Source: Bacteroidia bacterium (GTDB taxonomy: Bacteria; Bacteroidota; Bacteroidia; AKYH767-A; OLB10). From it: a DNA stretch of 64,000 nt. Under the pieces are notes generated by a model. It was not told the origin of the DNA, made no database searches, and saw only the letters and a program-made list of their open reading frames with translations. The first letter of the stretch is position 1. The number at the start of each line of letters is the position of its first letter. The DNA is taken from positions 620,001 to 684,000 of the forward strand of contig JBAOIA010000012.1 in the NCBI GenBank assembly GCA_037045145.1, written 5' to 3'. Below are positions 34,959-43,904 of this stretch, piece after piece. The position numbers and the translations under genes were made by a program.

Positions 34959-37208
34959 TTAACAAGGCAACACAACAACGAACTCTGTACCTTCTCCTTT
35001 TTTTGAGTTAACTTCAAAGACACCTCCATGCGACTCAATTATTTCATAGCTCAGGCTCAAGCCAAGTCCTGTTCCTTGCCCTGTAGGTTTGGTTGTAAAA
35101 AAAGGCTCAAATATTCTTTGCTTTAACTCTTCGGGAATTCCCCTTCCATTATCACGAACAGATATCTTAATTACTTGTTTACTGACTCTATCTATTATCT
35201 TCATAGAGGAAAATGTTGTCAGTACAATTTTTGGTATAAAATTTTCGCTCTCTTTTTTCAACTTCTCACATTCATGTACTTCATCAAATGCATTGGTAAT
35301 CAAGTTGAGTATGACGCGAGAAATATCTTGAGCAACACAGTTAACCATAGGTAGTTTTGGCTCTAACTTAAAGACTAATTCGCAATTGAAATCCGGCACA
35401 TTAGCTCTCATCCCATGATACGCCAGACTCAGATACTCTTCACAAATCAGGTTAATATCTGTAAGTTGTTTATCTCCACTACCGGTACGTGAATGTTTAA
35501 GCATATTCTTAACAATACTATCAGCTCGTTTTCCATGTTCGGTAATCTTCAACAAATTTTGCTTGAGGTGTACTCCTATCTCCTGTTGTTCTTCTTTATC
35601 TGTTGCTTCTAAAAACTCATCAATTAACTCACTGCTCAGTTCGGAATAATTATTTACAAAATTGAGTGGATTTTTAATTTCATGTGCAATTCCTGCTGTG
35701 AGTGCGCCAAGTGAAGCTAATTTTTCTTGTTGAACGAGTTGTTGCTGCGTTTTTTGCAAAGTATCATAAGCTTCCTGCAGTTTTTTGTTGGTTCTAAGTT
35801 TAAGCTTATATCGGTTATACAGCACCATTAATAAAACCAGCATAGTTAATGCCCCTGCTATAATTGAATTTCGCACTACCCGCTGCACTTCGCTTTTTCT
35901 GTTTTGCTCCACAATCAACAAGGCGTCCTTCTTATCATTCTCGTATTTAATCTGTTGCTCCAATATTTTTTTGGTACTCTCGGTGCTATTCGAGCTGTCT
36001 CTGTAAGATATGTACTGTTTATAATTTTTATAAGCATACTCCCAATTACCTGTTGCACTATCCAACACTTCTGATCCCTGATAATAGGCTGATAGCGGTA
36101 CACGTGAATCAAGATTTTGGGCAACCAGATAGGCTTCATTAAAACTTTGCTTGGCGGCATCATATTGTTTGAGTTGTGTCTGGCAACTTCCTACCTTACT
36201 TAACGCCAGTGAAAGATCAAAATAATCAGATACCCCTCTGAAGGCTGTTGCTGCTTCAAGAAAATAAGGTAATGCATCTGCATATTTAAGTTGTTGCCAA
36301 TAAACCTCACCCAAACTCTGTAAAGCAGTACCAATCAGATAACCATTATTTATGCCTTTGGCAATTGAGTAAGCTATCTTATTATTTTGTGTTGCTGCAT
36401 CATAATCACCTTTCAGTATATAGATATTTCCAATACTTACATAAACAGTGGCAAGGTTGAACTTATCTTTCACTTCTTCAAAAACTCTGACTCCTTCAAA
36501 ATAGTTTTTCAGCGCATTTTCGTAATTTCCTAAATCCTTATATGCATCACCAATATTAAATATTGCAATTGCTTTTCCATACTGATCTCCTAATTCTTCA
36601 AATATTTTAAGTGCTTTATAGTTAACTTTTACAGCATCAGAATATCTGCCCTGACTTTGATAGACAAACCCAAAGAGCAGATAGTTTCCTGCCAGCTTTC
36701 TTTTATCTCCGGTTTTTCGAAAAATGGAATCAGCTTTATTAAAATAAACTAAAGCTTCAGGGTATTTGCCCCAGTCAGCATAATCCTGACCAATGTAGGT
36801 GATGAGAGCTCCAATATTTGCTTGCTCACCCTTTTTAATATAATGAACCAAGGCATCATAATGATAACTTAAAGCCTGTTCAAACTTTCCCTTACGCCAG
36901 TACAATCGTCCACCTTCTGTTTTAACACTGGCAACACCCTCCTTCCATTGAATACTTTCTGCCAGCTTTAATGCAGGTTCTAAAAATAAAAATGCAGAAT
37001 CCAGTTTTTCATCAATATAAACTGCCATTAAGTTGCAATACAGTTTAACCTTTGAGGTATCATCAGTCTCTATAGACAAAAGGTGCCTAAGTGAATCAGG
37101 ATCTCTACTAAAAACATCGGCTTCTTCACCTGCAATAGGTATAGCTGTGCATACATTATATAGGCCTAGCAGAATACACAAAAAAACTGATAAGATTACT
37201 TTTTTCAC
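34959..37208 (-). CDS. TPR-containing sensor histidine kinase
   Basis: The 749-aa protein has a signal peptide, eight or so tetratricopeptide repeats (about 90-400), a transmembrane helix (about 447-464), a short coiled coil and a kinase core. The phospho-acceptor is His509 in AGIAHEIKNPLNF, followed by HATPase boxes (DNGRGIPEEL, FFTTKPTGQGTGLGLSLS). The periplasmic TPR domain probably senses a protein or peptide. No response regulator is adjacent, so it is an orphan kinase here. The start is a GTG at 37208, supported by a -7 box 16 nt upstream. Confidence 0.92.
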   Translation of the reverse strand: MKKVILSVFLCILLGLYNVCTAIPIAGEEADVFSRDPDSLRHLLSIETDDTSKVKLYCNLMAVYIDEKLDSAFLFLEPALKLAESIQWKEGVASVKTEGGRLYWRKGKFEQALSYHYDALVHYIKKGEQANIGALITYIGQDYADWGKYPEALVYFNKADSIFRKTGDKRKLAGNYLLFGFVYQSQGRYSDAVKVNYKALKIFEELGDQYGKAIAIFNIGDAYKDLGNYENALKNYFEGVRVFEEVKDKFNLATVYVSIGNIYILKGDYDAATQNNKIAYSIAKGINNGYLIGTALQSLGEVYWQQLKYADALPYFLEAATAFRGVSDYFDLSLALSKVGSCQTQLKQYDAAKQSFNEAYLVAQNLDSRVPLSAYYQGSEVLDSATGNWEYAYKNYKQYISYRDSSNSTESTKKILEQQIKYENDKKDALLIVEQNRKSEVQRVVRNSIIAGALTMLVLLMVLYNRYKLKLRTNKKLQEAYDTLQKTQQQLVQQEKLASLGALTAGIAHEIKNPLNFVNNYSELSSELIDEFLEATDKEEQQEIGVHLKQNLLKITEHGKRADSIVKNMLKHSRTGSGDKQLTDINLICEEYLSLAYHGMRANVPDFNCELVFKLEPKLPMVNCVAQDISRVILNLITNAFDEVHECEKLKKESENFIPKIVLTTFSSMKIIDRVSKQVIKISVRDNGRGIPEELKQRIFEPFFTTKPTGQGTGLGLSLSYEIIESHGGVFEVNSKKGEGTEFVVVLPC

Positions 37209-37224
37209 AAACGTAACTTGGTAA

Positions 37225-37232
37225 CAAATATA
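37225..37232 (-). promoter_or_regulatory. -7 promoter box of the TPR histidine kinase gene
   Basis: The minus strand reads TATATTTG, an exact match, 16 nt before the GTG start. Confidence 0.55.
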
Positions 37233-37412
37233 GAATGTTATTTAAATGCAGCAAGTCATAAAAAGAATAAAATTTTAATTTTTGATATAAGTACTCAATC
37301 TGCAAGCTTGTTTGAAAATAACACCTATGAATAACACTCCTATGAAAGATTCAAACTACTTAAACATTTCCGACCTCTAACTACTGCTGGTTTTTAATTA
37401 GCAATATTCAAT

Positions 37413-37420
37413 TACATTTG
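37413..37420 (+). promoter_or_regulatory. -7 promoter box of the Fe-S oxidoreductase pair
   Basis: TACATTTG is an exact TAnnTTTG match, 23 nt before the ATG at 37444. Confidence 0.55.
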
Positions 37421-37443
37421 CATCAATTGATTTACGCTAATAC

Positions 37444-38748
37444 ATGATTCAGGGAATAATCTTTACCATTGTGCTGGCTACCGGAATATTCATTTTCGGA
37501 AAGAGCATTAGACGCATCAGGCGAAATATTTTTTTAGGCAAACCTCTTGACAGGTCAGACAATGCTTCTCAGCGCTGGATGACAATGATTCGTGTTGCAT
37601 TGGGTCAGAGCAAAATGACCGTTAGGCCTGTTGCAGCCTTTTTCCACTTGATAGTTTATGCAGGATTCATCATCATCAATATTGAAGTACTTGAAATAAT
37701 AATTGATGGAATTTTTGGTACACATAGAATATTATCTTTTATGGGTGGCTTTTATGATTTTCTCATAGGGTCATTCGAGATACTGGCAGTTTTGGTAATT
37801 ATAGCATGTGTCGTGTTTTTGGCAAGAAGGAATATTCTAAAACTAAAACGTTTTTGGAGCAAGGAAATGACATCTTGGCCACGTAGTGATGCCAACATTA
37901 TTCTTTTTACTGAAATTATTTTGATGTCTTTATTTCTGACTATGAATGCATGTGACTTTCTATTGCAACAATCAGGTGAAGCGCATTATATAAAGGCAGG
38001 TTCTTTCCCGGTAAGCAGCGTACTAAGCAATTTATTTACCGGTGTGTCTGCCTCATCATTAATTATTATTGAAAGGTTTTGCTGGTGGGCACATATCATA
38101 GGCATACTTGCATTTATGAACTACTTGCCCTTCTCTAAACATTTTCATATTCTGATGGCATTCCCAAATACCTATTACAGTAATCTGAACCCAAAAGGAA
38201 GATTAACAAACTTAGAGAGTGTTACCAATGAGGTTAAGCTAATGATGGATCCATCATTGCCTCCTCCTCCACCTACTGAAACTCCTATGCGCTTTGGTGC
38301 CAGAGATGTGCGCGATCTTAGTTGGAAACAATTGATGGACGCCTATACCTGCACAGAATGTGGCCGATGCACTTCTGTTTGTCCTGCAAATACAACAGGC
38401 AAATTATTATCTCCAAGAAAGATTATGATGGACACCCGTGACCGCCTTGACGAAGTAGGAAAAAATATTGATAAATTCGGAAAGGAACATGACGATAATA
38501 AGGCTCTGCTAAACGATTATATTTTACCTGAGGAGTTATGGGCCTGCACAACCTGTAATGCCTGTACTGAAGCATGTCCTGTAAATATTGATCCCCTCTC
38601 GATCATCATTGATATGAGAAGGTATTTGGTAATGGAACAATCGCAAGCTCCGGCAGAACTCAACGGCATGTTTACTAAAATTGAAAATAATCAGGCACCA
38701 TGGCAGTTTTCACCTGCTGACCGCCTGAATTGGAAAAATGAAGATTGA
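37444..38748 (+). CDS. Membrane Fe-S protein, HdrC/NarI-like fusion
   Basis: The 434-aa protein has an N-terminal membrane domain with about five helices that resembles the cytochrome b (NarI-like) part of related oxidoreductases. A C-terminal ferredoxin-like domain follows with two complete 4Fe-4S motifs, CTECGRCTSVCP and CTTCNACTEACP. It resembles the HdrC-type subunit of heterodisulphide-reductase-like complexes. The partner HdrB-like protein is encoded 17 nt downstream. The pair may move electrons between the quinone pool and an unknown disulphide or quinone acceptor. Confidence 0.9.
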   Translation: MIQGIIFTIVLATGIFIFGKSIRRIRRNIFLGKPLDRSDNASQRWMTMIRVALGQSKMTVRPVAAFFHLIVYAGFIIINIEVLEIIIDGIFGTHRILSFMGGFYDFLIGSFEILAVLVIIACVVFLARRNILKLKRFWSKEMTSWPRSDANIILFTEIILMSLFLTMNACDFLLQQSGEAHYIKAGSFPVSSVLSNLFTGVSASSLIIIERFCWWAHIIGILAFMNYLPFSKHFHILMAFPNTYYSNLNPKGRLTNLESVTNEVKLMMDPSLPPPPPTETPMRFGARDVRDLSWKQLMDAYTCTECGRCTSVCPANTTGKLLSPRKIMMDTRDRLDEVGKNIDKFGKEHDDNKALLNDYILPEELWACTTCNACTEACPVNIDPLSIIIDMRRYLVMEQSQAPAELNGMFTKIENNQAPWQFSPADRLNWKNED

Positions 38749-38765
38749 TTAGAAAATAATACACC

Positions 38766-39551
38766 ATGACCTTAAAAGTAAGAACAATGGCTGATTTTCT
38801 TGCGGCCAATGAATCACCAGATATATTATTTTGGGTTGGATGTGCCGGAAGTTTTGATCAGCGTGCACAAAAAATCACAAAAGCAGTTGCAAAGATTTTA
38901 AACTCTTGTAATATTTCATTTGCTGTTCTTGGTACAGAAGAAAATTGCAATGGTGATCCAGCCAAACGCGCTGGTAATGAATTTTTATTTCAGATGCAGG
39001 CGTTGATGAATATTCAAATTATGAATGGCTATAATATTTCAAAAATTGTCACGGCCTGTCCACATTGTTTTAATACACTTAAAAATGAATACCCTCAGTT
39101 AGGCGGTCATTACGAAGTTATACATCACAGCATGTTACTTCAGCAATTGATTAATGATGGTAAATTGATTGTTAATGGCGGAAAATTTTTAGGAAAGAAA
39201 ATTGTATTCCATGACCCTTGTTATTTAGGTCGTGGCAACGATGTGTACGAAGCACCTCGTGATGTGATTAAAAAATTGGATGCAGAATTATTTGAGATGA
39301 AACGAAGCCGTGCTAACGGATTTTGTTGTGGTGCAGGTGGCGCACAAATGTTTAAAGAGCCGGAAAATGGAACTAAAGACATCAATATTGAACGTACAGA
39401 AGAAATCTTGGAAGCCAAACCGGACTATGTGGCCGTAGGCTGTCCTTTTTGTATGACAATGCTTACTGACGGTGTGAAAAATTTCAATAAAGAAGATTCT
39501 GTAAAGGTGCTTGATATTGCTGAATTGATTGAAAAAGCAAACGACTTATAA
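38766..39551 (+). CDS. HdrB-like CCG-domain Fe-S protein
   Basis: The 261-aa cytoplasmic protein carries two cysteine-rich CCG domains. Relevant residues are in WVGCAGSFDQ, ENCNGDPAKRAGNE, ACPHCFNTLKNEYP, HDPCYLGRGN, FCCGAGGAQMF and VGCPFCMTML. In HdrB-type proteins such domains hold noncubane clusters at the substrate site. It forms an operon with the membrane Fe-S protein upstream. The real substrate in aerobic Bacteroidota is not known to me. It converges with asnB, leaving 3 nt. Confidence 0.92.
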   Translation: MTLKVRTMADFLAANESPDILFWVGCAGSFDQRAQKITKAVAKILNSCNISFAVLGTEENCNGDPAKRAGNEFLFQMQALMNIQIMNGYNISKIVTACPHCFNTLKNEYPQLGGHYEVIHHSMLLQQLINDGKLIVNGGKFLGKKIVFHDPCYLGRGNDVYEAPRDVIKKLDAELFEMKRSRANGFCCGAGGAQMFKEPENGTKDINIERTEEILEAKPDYVAVGCPFCMTMLTDGVKNFNKEDSVKVLDIAELIEKANDL

Positions 39552-39554
39552 ATA

Positions 39555-41381
39555 TCAACAGAAGTGTTTTTGCCAATAGGCTAATGTGCAAAGTCTCCAA
39601 ACCAGCAAGGCATAGCTATTGTCGCCATTCTTATAGTCTGTAATTATTCTTTTTATCTTATTCTGATTCAGAAAATCGAGTTTACCAAAGTCGTTTTCTA
39701 TTAAATGTGCCAAAGGACCTCTGAGCCATTTCACTTCTCCGGGAGTTACAAAACCTTTCTTATCCTTGCGCCAGGCAATTTTTGGTGGCAATACATTTTG
39801 TAAGGCACTGCGCATAATCCATTTGGTAAAAATGCCATTAGCTTTCTCTGCATTGCTTAAGCCAAATGAAAATTCTACCAAGCGGTGATCTAAAAACGGC
39901 ACTCGCGATTCAATAGAAAATGCCATGCTGTTACGGTCTTCGTATTGCAGCAGTGATGGTAAGCTTGTATTAAAAAGAAGATGGTATAAAAAGTTATCAG
40001 TTCTGTTGCCATCAACCTTGTCTAACCAAAATGGAACATGCTTATCCTTACCCAAAAACGGATAATATTTCAGATATTCAAGTGCATATAATTTTTGTTC
40101 ACTGTTTACAACACTCAATATACTTTTGCCTATATGTGCTAAATGCTGCATAGAAGATAATTCTTGATTCTTTGCCACAATGCCTGTCAGCGCCAGCGCC
40201 TGACTAACTTGTCCTGAAGAAAGCACATCGGCAACCATTCGATAAAAGGTATGTTTGTATCCTGCCAGATATTCATCAGCACCCTGACCATCCAACACAA
40301 CTTTTATTCCTTGTTCTTTAATCAGTTTCATCAGAAAATATTGAGAAATAAAAGATGAACCTGTACTTGGAATATCAGCATGATATAAAGCATGATGGAA
40401 ATGCTCCGCCACCTGACTATCGGTAGGTGAAAAATAATAAGGTTTCAGAGCAGGATATTTTTTCAGAACCTCATTCACAAAAGGTCGCTCATCAACATCA
40501 CCCTTGCCTTCGTAATAAATGCTGAACGTCTTGTAAGACATTCCGGGATGCTGCTCTTGCACCATACTCACAATGGCACTGCTGTCTAATCCTCCGCTAA
40601 GGCAACTGGCCACAGGCACATCACTTCTATAATGCAACTTTACTGACTGAGAAAATAACTCATAAAACTCAGAGCACTTTTCATCAAAACTCTTATTGGA
40701 ATAAACACCTGTCTGCAACGACCAGTAACGAAAGATTTTAATCTCTGCTTTATCACGATAAAACACCAGATTATGCGCTGCAGGTAATGCTTTGATAACA
40801 TCAAAGTAGGTTTCATCCTCATAGCAGATCCACCCCATTTGCAAGCCACGCAACACCTGATACTGATTTATTTCATTTGAAAAAACAGGAGTAGGCTTCA
40901 ATGCCTTGAACTCCGACCCAAAATAAAATTTATTATTGCTATTTATGTAGTAAAACGGTTTTATTCCGAATCTATCACGAGAGCAAAAAAGCTTATTTTC
41001 ATGCTGATCCCACAAGGCAAATGCCCACATACCAACAAAATATTCAACACATTTTTCTCCCCACCGCTGATAGGCTTTTAAAATTACCTCTGTATCACTT
41101 TTTGTTTTAAAGACCTCTCCACTCTTTTCCAGTTCTGTTCTAATCTCAATGTAATTGTATATTTCTCCATTGTAAACAATTGTCAGGCCGTTGTCGTGCA
41201 TAGGTTGATTGGCATTTGCACTTAAATCAATTATGCTCAGCCTATTGTGTCCGAGATGTATATTCTCATGGATGTATGTTTTACAGGCATCGGGGCCACG
41301 ATGTGCTATGGCATTAAGCATTGTGGCAAGCAATTTCTCGCCATCACCTATTTCATCAACAAACCCTGCAATGCCACACAT
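39555..41381 (-). CDS. asnB: Asparagine synthase (glutamine-hydrolysing)
   Basis: This enzyme transfers the amide of glutamine to an ATP-activated carboxylate, usually aspartate. The 608-aa protein starts with the nucleophile Cys2 (MCGIAGF) of the class II amidotransferase domain, with RLSIIDLS and NGEIYNY following. The synthetase PP-loop SGGLDSS is at 262-268. Some AsnB-family proteins act in O-antigen or peptide modification, but no such genes are adjacent. An exact -7 box is present 31 nt upstream. Confidence 0.93.
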   Translation of the reverse strand: MCGIAGFVDEIGDGEKLLATMLNAIAHRGPDACKTYIHENIHLGHNRLSIIDLSANANQPMHDNGLTIVYNGEIYNYIEIRTELEKSGEVFKTKSDTEVILKAYQRWGEKCVEYFVGMWAFALWDQHENKLFCSRDRFGIKPFYYINSNNKFYFGSEFKALKPTPVFSNEINQYQVLRGLQMGWICYEDETYFDVIKALPAAHNLVFYRDKAEIKIFRYWSLQTGVYSNKSFDEKCSEFYELFSQSVKLHYRSDVPVASCLSGGLDSSAIVSMVQEQHPGMSYKTFSIYYEGKGDVDERPFVNEVLKKYPALKPYYFSPTDSQVAEHFHHALYHADIPSTGSSFISQYFLMKLIKEQGIKVVLDGQGADEYLAGYKHTFYRMVADVLSSGQVSQALALTGIVAKNQELSSMQHLAHIGKSILSVVNSEQKLYALEYLKYYPFLGKDKHVPFWLDKVDGNRTDNFLYHLLFNTSLPSLLQYEDRNSMAFSIESRVPFLDHRLVEFSFGLSNAEKANGIFTKWIMRSALQNVLPPKIAWRKDKKGFVTPGEVKWLRGPLAHLIENDFGKLDFLNQNKIKRIITDYKNGDNSYALLVWRLCTLAYWQKHFC

Positions 41382-41412
41382 TTTTTTTACTTATAAAAAT
41401 TTAAAATGATGC

Positions 41413-41420
41413 CAAAAATA
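41413..41420 (-). promoter_or_regulatory. -7 promoter box of asnB
   Basis: The minus strand reads TATTTTTG, an exact match, 31 nt before the asnB ATG and just after the terminator of the preceding gene. Confidence 0.5.
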
Positions 41421-41436
41421 AATAAACCTTAATCCA

Positions 41437-41464
41437 TAAAAAAACCGCTCCAATATTGAAGCGG
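41437..41464 (-). terminator. Intrinsic terminator of the beta-barrel protein gene
   Basis: On the minus strand CCGCTTC and GGAGCGG pair (7 bp, one G-U) around AATATT and are followed by a run of T. It lies 26 nt beyond the stop at 41491. Confidence 0.85.
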
Positions 41465-41490
41465 CTAATTTTATAATTTAATGGATGTTA

Positions 41491-42207
41491 TTAATTTCCT
41501 GTAGGGATGGTATAAAGAACACCTAAATGAATACCACCATACACTCTTGAAGTTGTTTTATAACTGAATTTGCCGGAAGTACCATCTTTGAAATTTGCCC
41601 AATAAGTAGCTCCTGACATATCATCTATATCTGCTGCCATATCAATAGCATTGGAATATTTCTTGGTAACATCACTGAAACCATAACCTAAACGCATGCC
41701 TGCTGCCAAAGTAAATTGTTCGCTCAAATCAACATCCACACCAAATCCAATTACAATACCAACATTGGCCCCTTTAAGTGAACCTTTCACATTATGTGAA
41801 TCGCCATCATCATCAACATCCTTGGCACTATTGAGAAAACTGAACTGAGGTCCAAATTCAAAATAACCACCTTTATCACCACCTAAACGAAGCAATAATG
41901 GCACATCCATATAACGCAATTTTAAAGTAAGTTGTTCATTACCATCATTCAAATCATACTTCTGATTGTGACCGGCACGCATAATACCTAATTCTAATCC
42001 CAATTTGTCATTAAAATAATACTGAGTTTTCAAACCGAACTGACCGCCAAAAGACATGGCAACATTTAAATCGTCATCAGCATCGAAAACATTTTTATTC
42101 ATCAGCCAGGTGCTGTTAAAGCCACCACCTAAACCAATTTTAAATTTTTGTGCGTTTACGGTTAACGCCATTGCTACTAAAGCAACACTGAATAATAGTT
42201 TTTTCAT
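41491..42207 (-). CDS. Outer-membrane beta-barrel protein (PorT-like fold)
   Basis: The 238-aa protein has a signal peptide (MKKLLFSVALVAMALTVNAQ) and a pattern of alternating strands typical of small eight-stranded outer-membrane barrels (KFKIGLGGGFNSTWLM, GGQFGLKTQYYF, GYFEFGPQFSFL, YGGIHLGVLYTI). Acidic loops (DVDDDGDSHN) could bind cations. No specific function is known for this type. The start is the ATG at 42207; a GTG one codon earlier is less likely. It is divergent from fabG and ends at a good terminator. Confidence 0.85.
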   Translation of the reverse strand: MKKLLFSVALVAMALTVNAQKFKIGLGGGFNSTWLMNKNVFDADDDLNVAMSFGGQFGLKTQYYFNDKLGLELGIMRAGHNQKYDLNDGNEQLTLKLRYMDVPLLLRLGGDKGGYFEFGPQFSFLNSAKDVDDDGDSHNVKGSLKGANVGIVIGFGVDVDLSEQFTLAAGMRLGYGFSDVTKKYSNAIDMAADIDDMSGATYWANFKDGTSGKFSYKTTSRVYGGIHLGVLYTIPTGN

Positions 42208-42226
42208 CACTTTTAAAGTTTAGCTA

Positions 42227-42234
42227 TATATTTG
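42227..42234 (+). promoter_or_regulatory. -7 promoter box of fabG
   Basis: TATATTTG matches exactly, 45 nt before the fabG ATG. It overlaps a spurious TTG-initiated extension of the reading frame. Confidence 0.5.
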
Positions 42235-42279
42235 AACCGCAAATGTAGAACTTTAATTCAATTGTCAAAATCTAATGGT

Positions 42280-43026
42280 ATGAAATTACTCGAAAACAAA
42301 GTTGTATTAATAACCGGTGCTTCACGTGGTATTGGAAGAGGCATTGCACTCATGTTGGCACAACATGGTGCACATATTGCTTTTACCTATTTGTCTTCAC
42401 CTGAAAAAGGCATGGAGCTGGAAAATACTTTAAAATCACATGGTGTAAAAGCTAAAGGCTATCAAAGTGATGCTTCACAGTTTAATGCAGCCGAACAATT
42501 GATAAATCAGGTTTTGGTTGATTTTGAAAAGATAGACATTTTGGTAAACAATGCAGGTATAACACGCGATAATTTGTTGATGCGAATGACGGAAGAGCAA
42601 TTTGATGAAGTTATACGCACAAATCTTAAATCTTGTTTTAACACCACAAAACATATTCAAAAGTCAATGCTTAAACAGCGCTCGGGCTCTATTATCAACA
42701 TTACCTCTGTTGTTGGAGAAAAAGGTAATGCCGGACAAGCAAACTATGCTGCAAGCAAGGCTGGAATGATAGGTTTTACAAAGTCTGTAGCATTAGAATT
42801 AGGCTCCCGAAATATTCGTTGTAATGCCATAGCCCCGGGTTTTATTGAAACTGAAATGACCGGAGCCTTAGACCCGGCAACAGTAAAAGGTTGGACAGAT
42901 GTTATACCTATGAAACGTGGTGGAACAGTGGATGACATTGCTAATGCAGTATTATTTTTTGCATCTGACTTAAGTACCTATATAACCGGACAAGTACTAC
43001 ATGTGAATGGAGGAATGTACACATAA
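42280..43026 (+). CDS. fabG: 3-oxoacyl-[acyl-carrier-protein] reductase FabG
   Basis: The 248-aa short-chain dehydrogenase has the NADPH motif TGASRGIGRG, the structural NNAG, and the catalytic Ser143, Tyr156 and Lys160 (YAASK). The C-terminal phrase TGQVLHVNGGMY is characteristic of FabG in type II fatty-acid synthesis. It heads a tight group with a methyltransferase (10-nt gap), and the NRPS-PKS gene follows 202 nt further on. It could be the housekeeping enzyme or a trans-acting reductase, and sequence alone does not decide. Confidence 0.92.
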   Translation: MKLLENKVVLITGASRGIGRGIALMLAQHGAHIAFTYLSSPEKGMELENTLKSHGVKAKGYQSDASQFNAAEQLINQVLVDFEKIDILVNNAGITRDNLLMRMTEEQFDEVIRTNLKSCFNTTKHIQKSMLKQRSGSIINITSVVGEKGNAGQANYAASKAGMIGFTKSVALELGSRNIRCNAIAPGFIETEMTGALDPATVKGWTDVIPMKRGGTVDDIANAVLFFASDLSTYITGQVLHVNGGMYT

Positions 43027-43036
43027 AGCATAAGAA

Positions 43037-43702
43037 GTGGCTGAGTTTGTTCCATCACTACGCTTTCACTTTCTTACACCTTTTTATAATTTCCTTTTTG
43101 GTATTTTGTTGCCTGAAAAAAAATTACGAGATGTTATTATCAACATAATTGAAACAGTAAAAAATGATAGTTTAATTGAGTTGGGTTGCAGTACAGGTGG
43201 TCTTACCCTGCCCATTGCAAAAAAATTCCCCGCTGCACGGATTTACGCAGTTGATGTTGATAAAAAAGCACTGTCCATTTTGGAGCGGAAGTTGAATAAA
43301 TTACCGCAACATAGAATTTCTCTGATTAATGTGCCTGCTTCGCTTTTGCCGTTTGAAAATAAAAGCAACACTACAGTAGTTGCAAGTTTGTTGTTCTGCA
43401 ATTTAATTCCGGATGAAAAAATTAAAACCTTGCAGGAAATAAAACGAATATTGACCAATGACGGACATTTGATTATAATGGATTGGGGAAAACCTCAAAC
43501 TATTTTTTCGGCAGCAGGGTTTAAGGTCTTGCAATGGGTTGGAGGTCATAAAACTACTGATGACCTAAAACAGGGAAAATTCAAAGGGTTGTTGAGGAAT
43601 CAGGGATTTACTGTTGCTGAGAAGAACTATATCAATACCGGCTTTGGAACACTATATTTTTATGATGCAGGGCCAGAATTACAGTCAAATCAATTTGAAT
43701 AA
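43037..43702 (+). CDS. Class I SAM-dependent methyltransferase
   Basis: The 221-aa protein has the Rossmann methyltransferase motifs LIELGCSTGGLTLPIAKKF (motif I, about 47-65), YAVDVDKKAL (motif II) and LLFCNLIPDEKIKTLQEIKRIL with LIIMDWGKP (post-motif region). The pattern is that of the Methyltransf_11/25 group, and the substrate is unknown. The start is a GTG at 43037, 10 nt after fabG, so the genes are co-transcribed. Its place before the megasynthase makes a tailoring role possible but unproven. Confidence 0.85.
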   Translation: MAEFVPSLRFHFLTPFYNFLFGILLPEKKLRDVIINIIETVKNDSLIELGCSTGGLTLPIAKKFPAARIYAVDVDKKALSILERKLNKLPQHRISLINVPASLLPFENKSNTTVVASLLFCNLIPDEKIKTLQEIKRILTNDGHLIIMDWGKPQTIFSAAGFKVLQWVGGHKTTDDLKQGKFKGLLRNQGFTVAEKNYINTGFGTLYFYDAGPELQSNQFE

Positions 43703-43835
43703 TTTTTTTAACAAATCTCCGTCTTTTCTCCCTGTAATCACTCAATTGGCTAAATTTTTACATCCTGATTTTCAAACTACAATTTGCCATCGGGCACATA
43801 CACCAAAAATCACTAAAACATTAAGTGAAACTTAT

Positions 43836-43870
43836 TATATTCGCTTCCGTACAATATAGTTGTACCGAAG
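43836..43870 (+). promoter_or_regulatory. Candidate promoter and 5' hairpin of the NRPS-PKS gene
   Basis: TATATTCG (43836-43843) differs from TAnnTTTG by one base. Directly after it comes an 11-bp inverted repeat with one mismatch, CTTCCGTACAA (43844-43854) and TTGTACCGAAG (43860-43870), with loop TATAG. The hairpin would span the start of the transcript, 34 nt before the ATG. It could be an operator or an mRNA-stability element. The other 165 nt of this intergenic region show nothing recognisable. Confidence 0.45.
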
Positions 43871-43904
43871 GGCGGCACATAATAGTTATTAAACCACCAA
43901 CTTA

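Noticed and set aside
37317..37380. Short ORF of 17 codons next to a small AATAACAC...CTATG duplication
   Set aside because: It is too short, has no promoter box at a suitable distance and no protein-like character.
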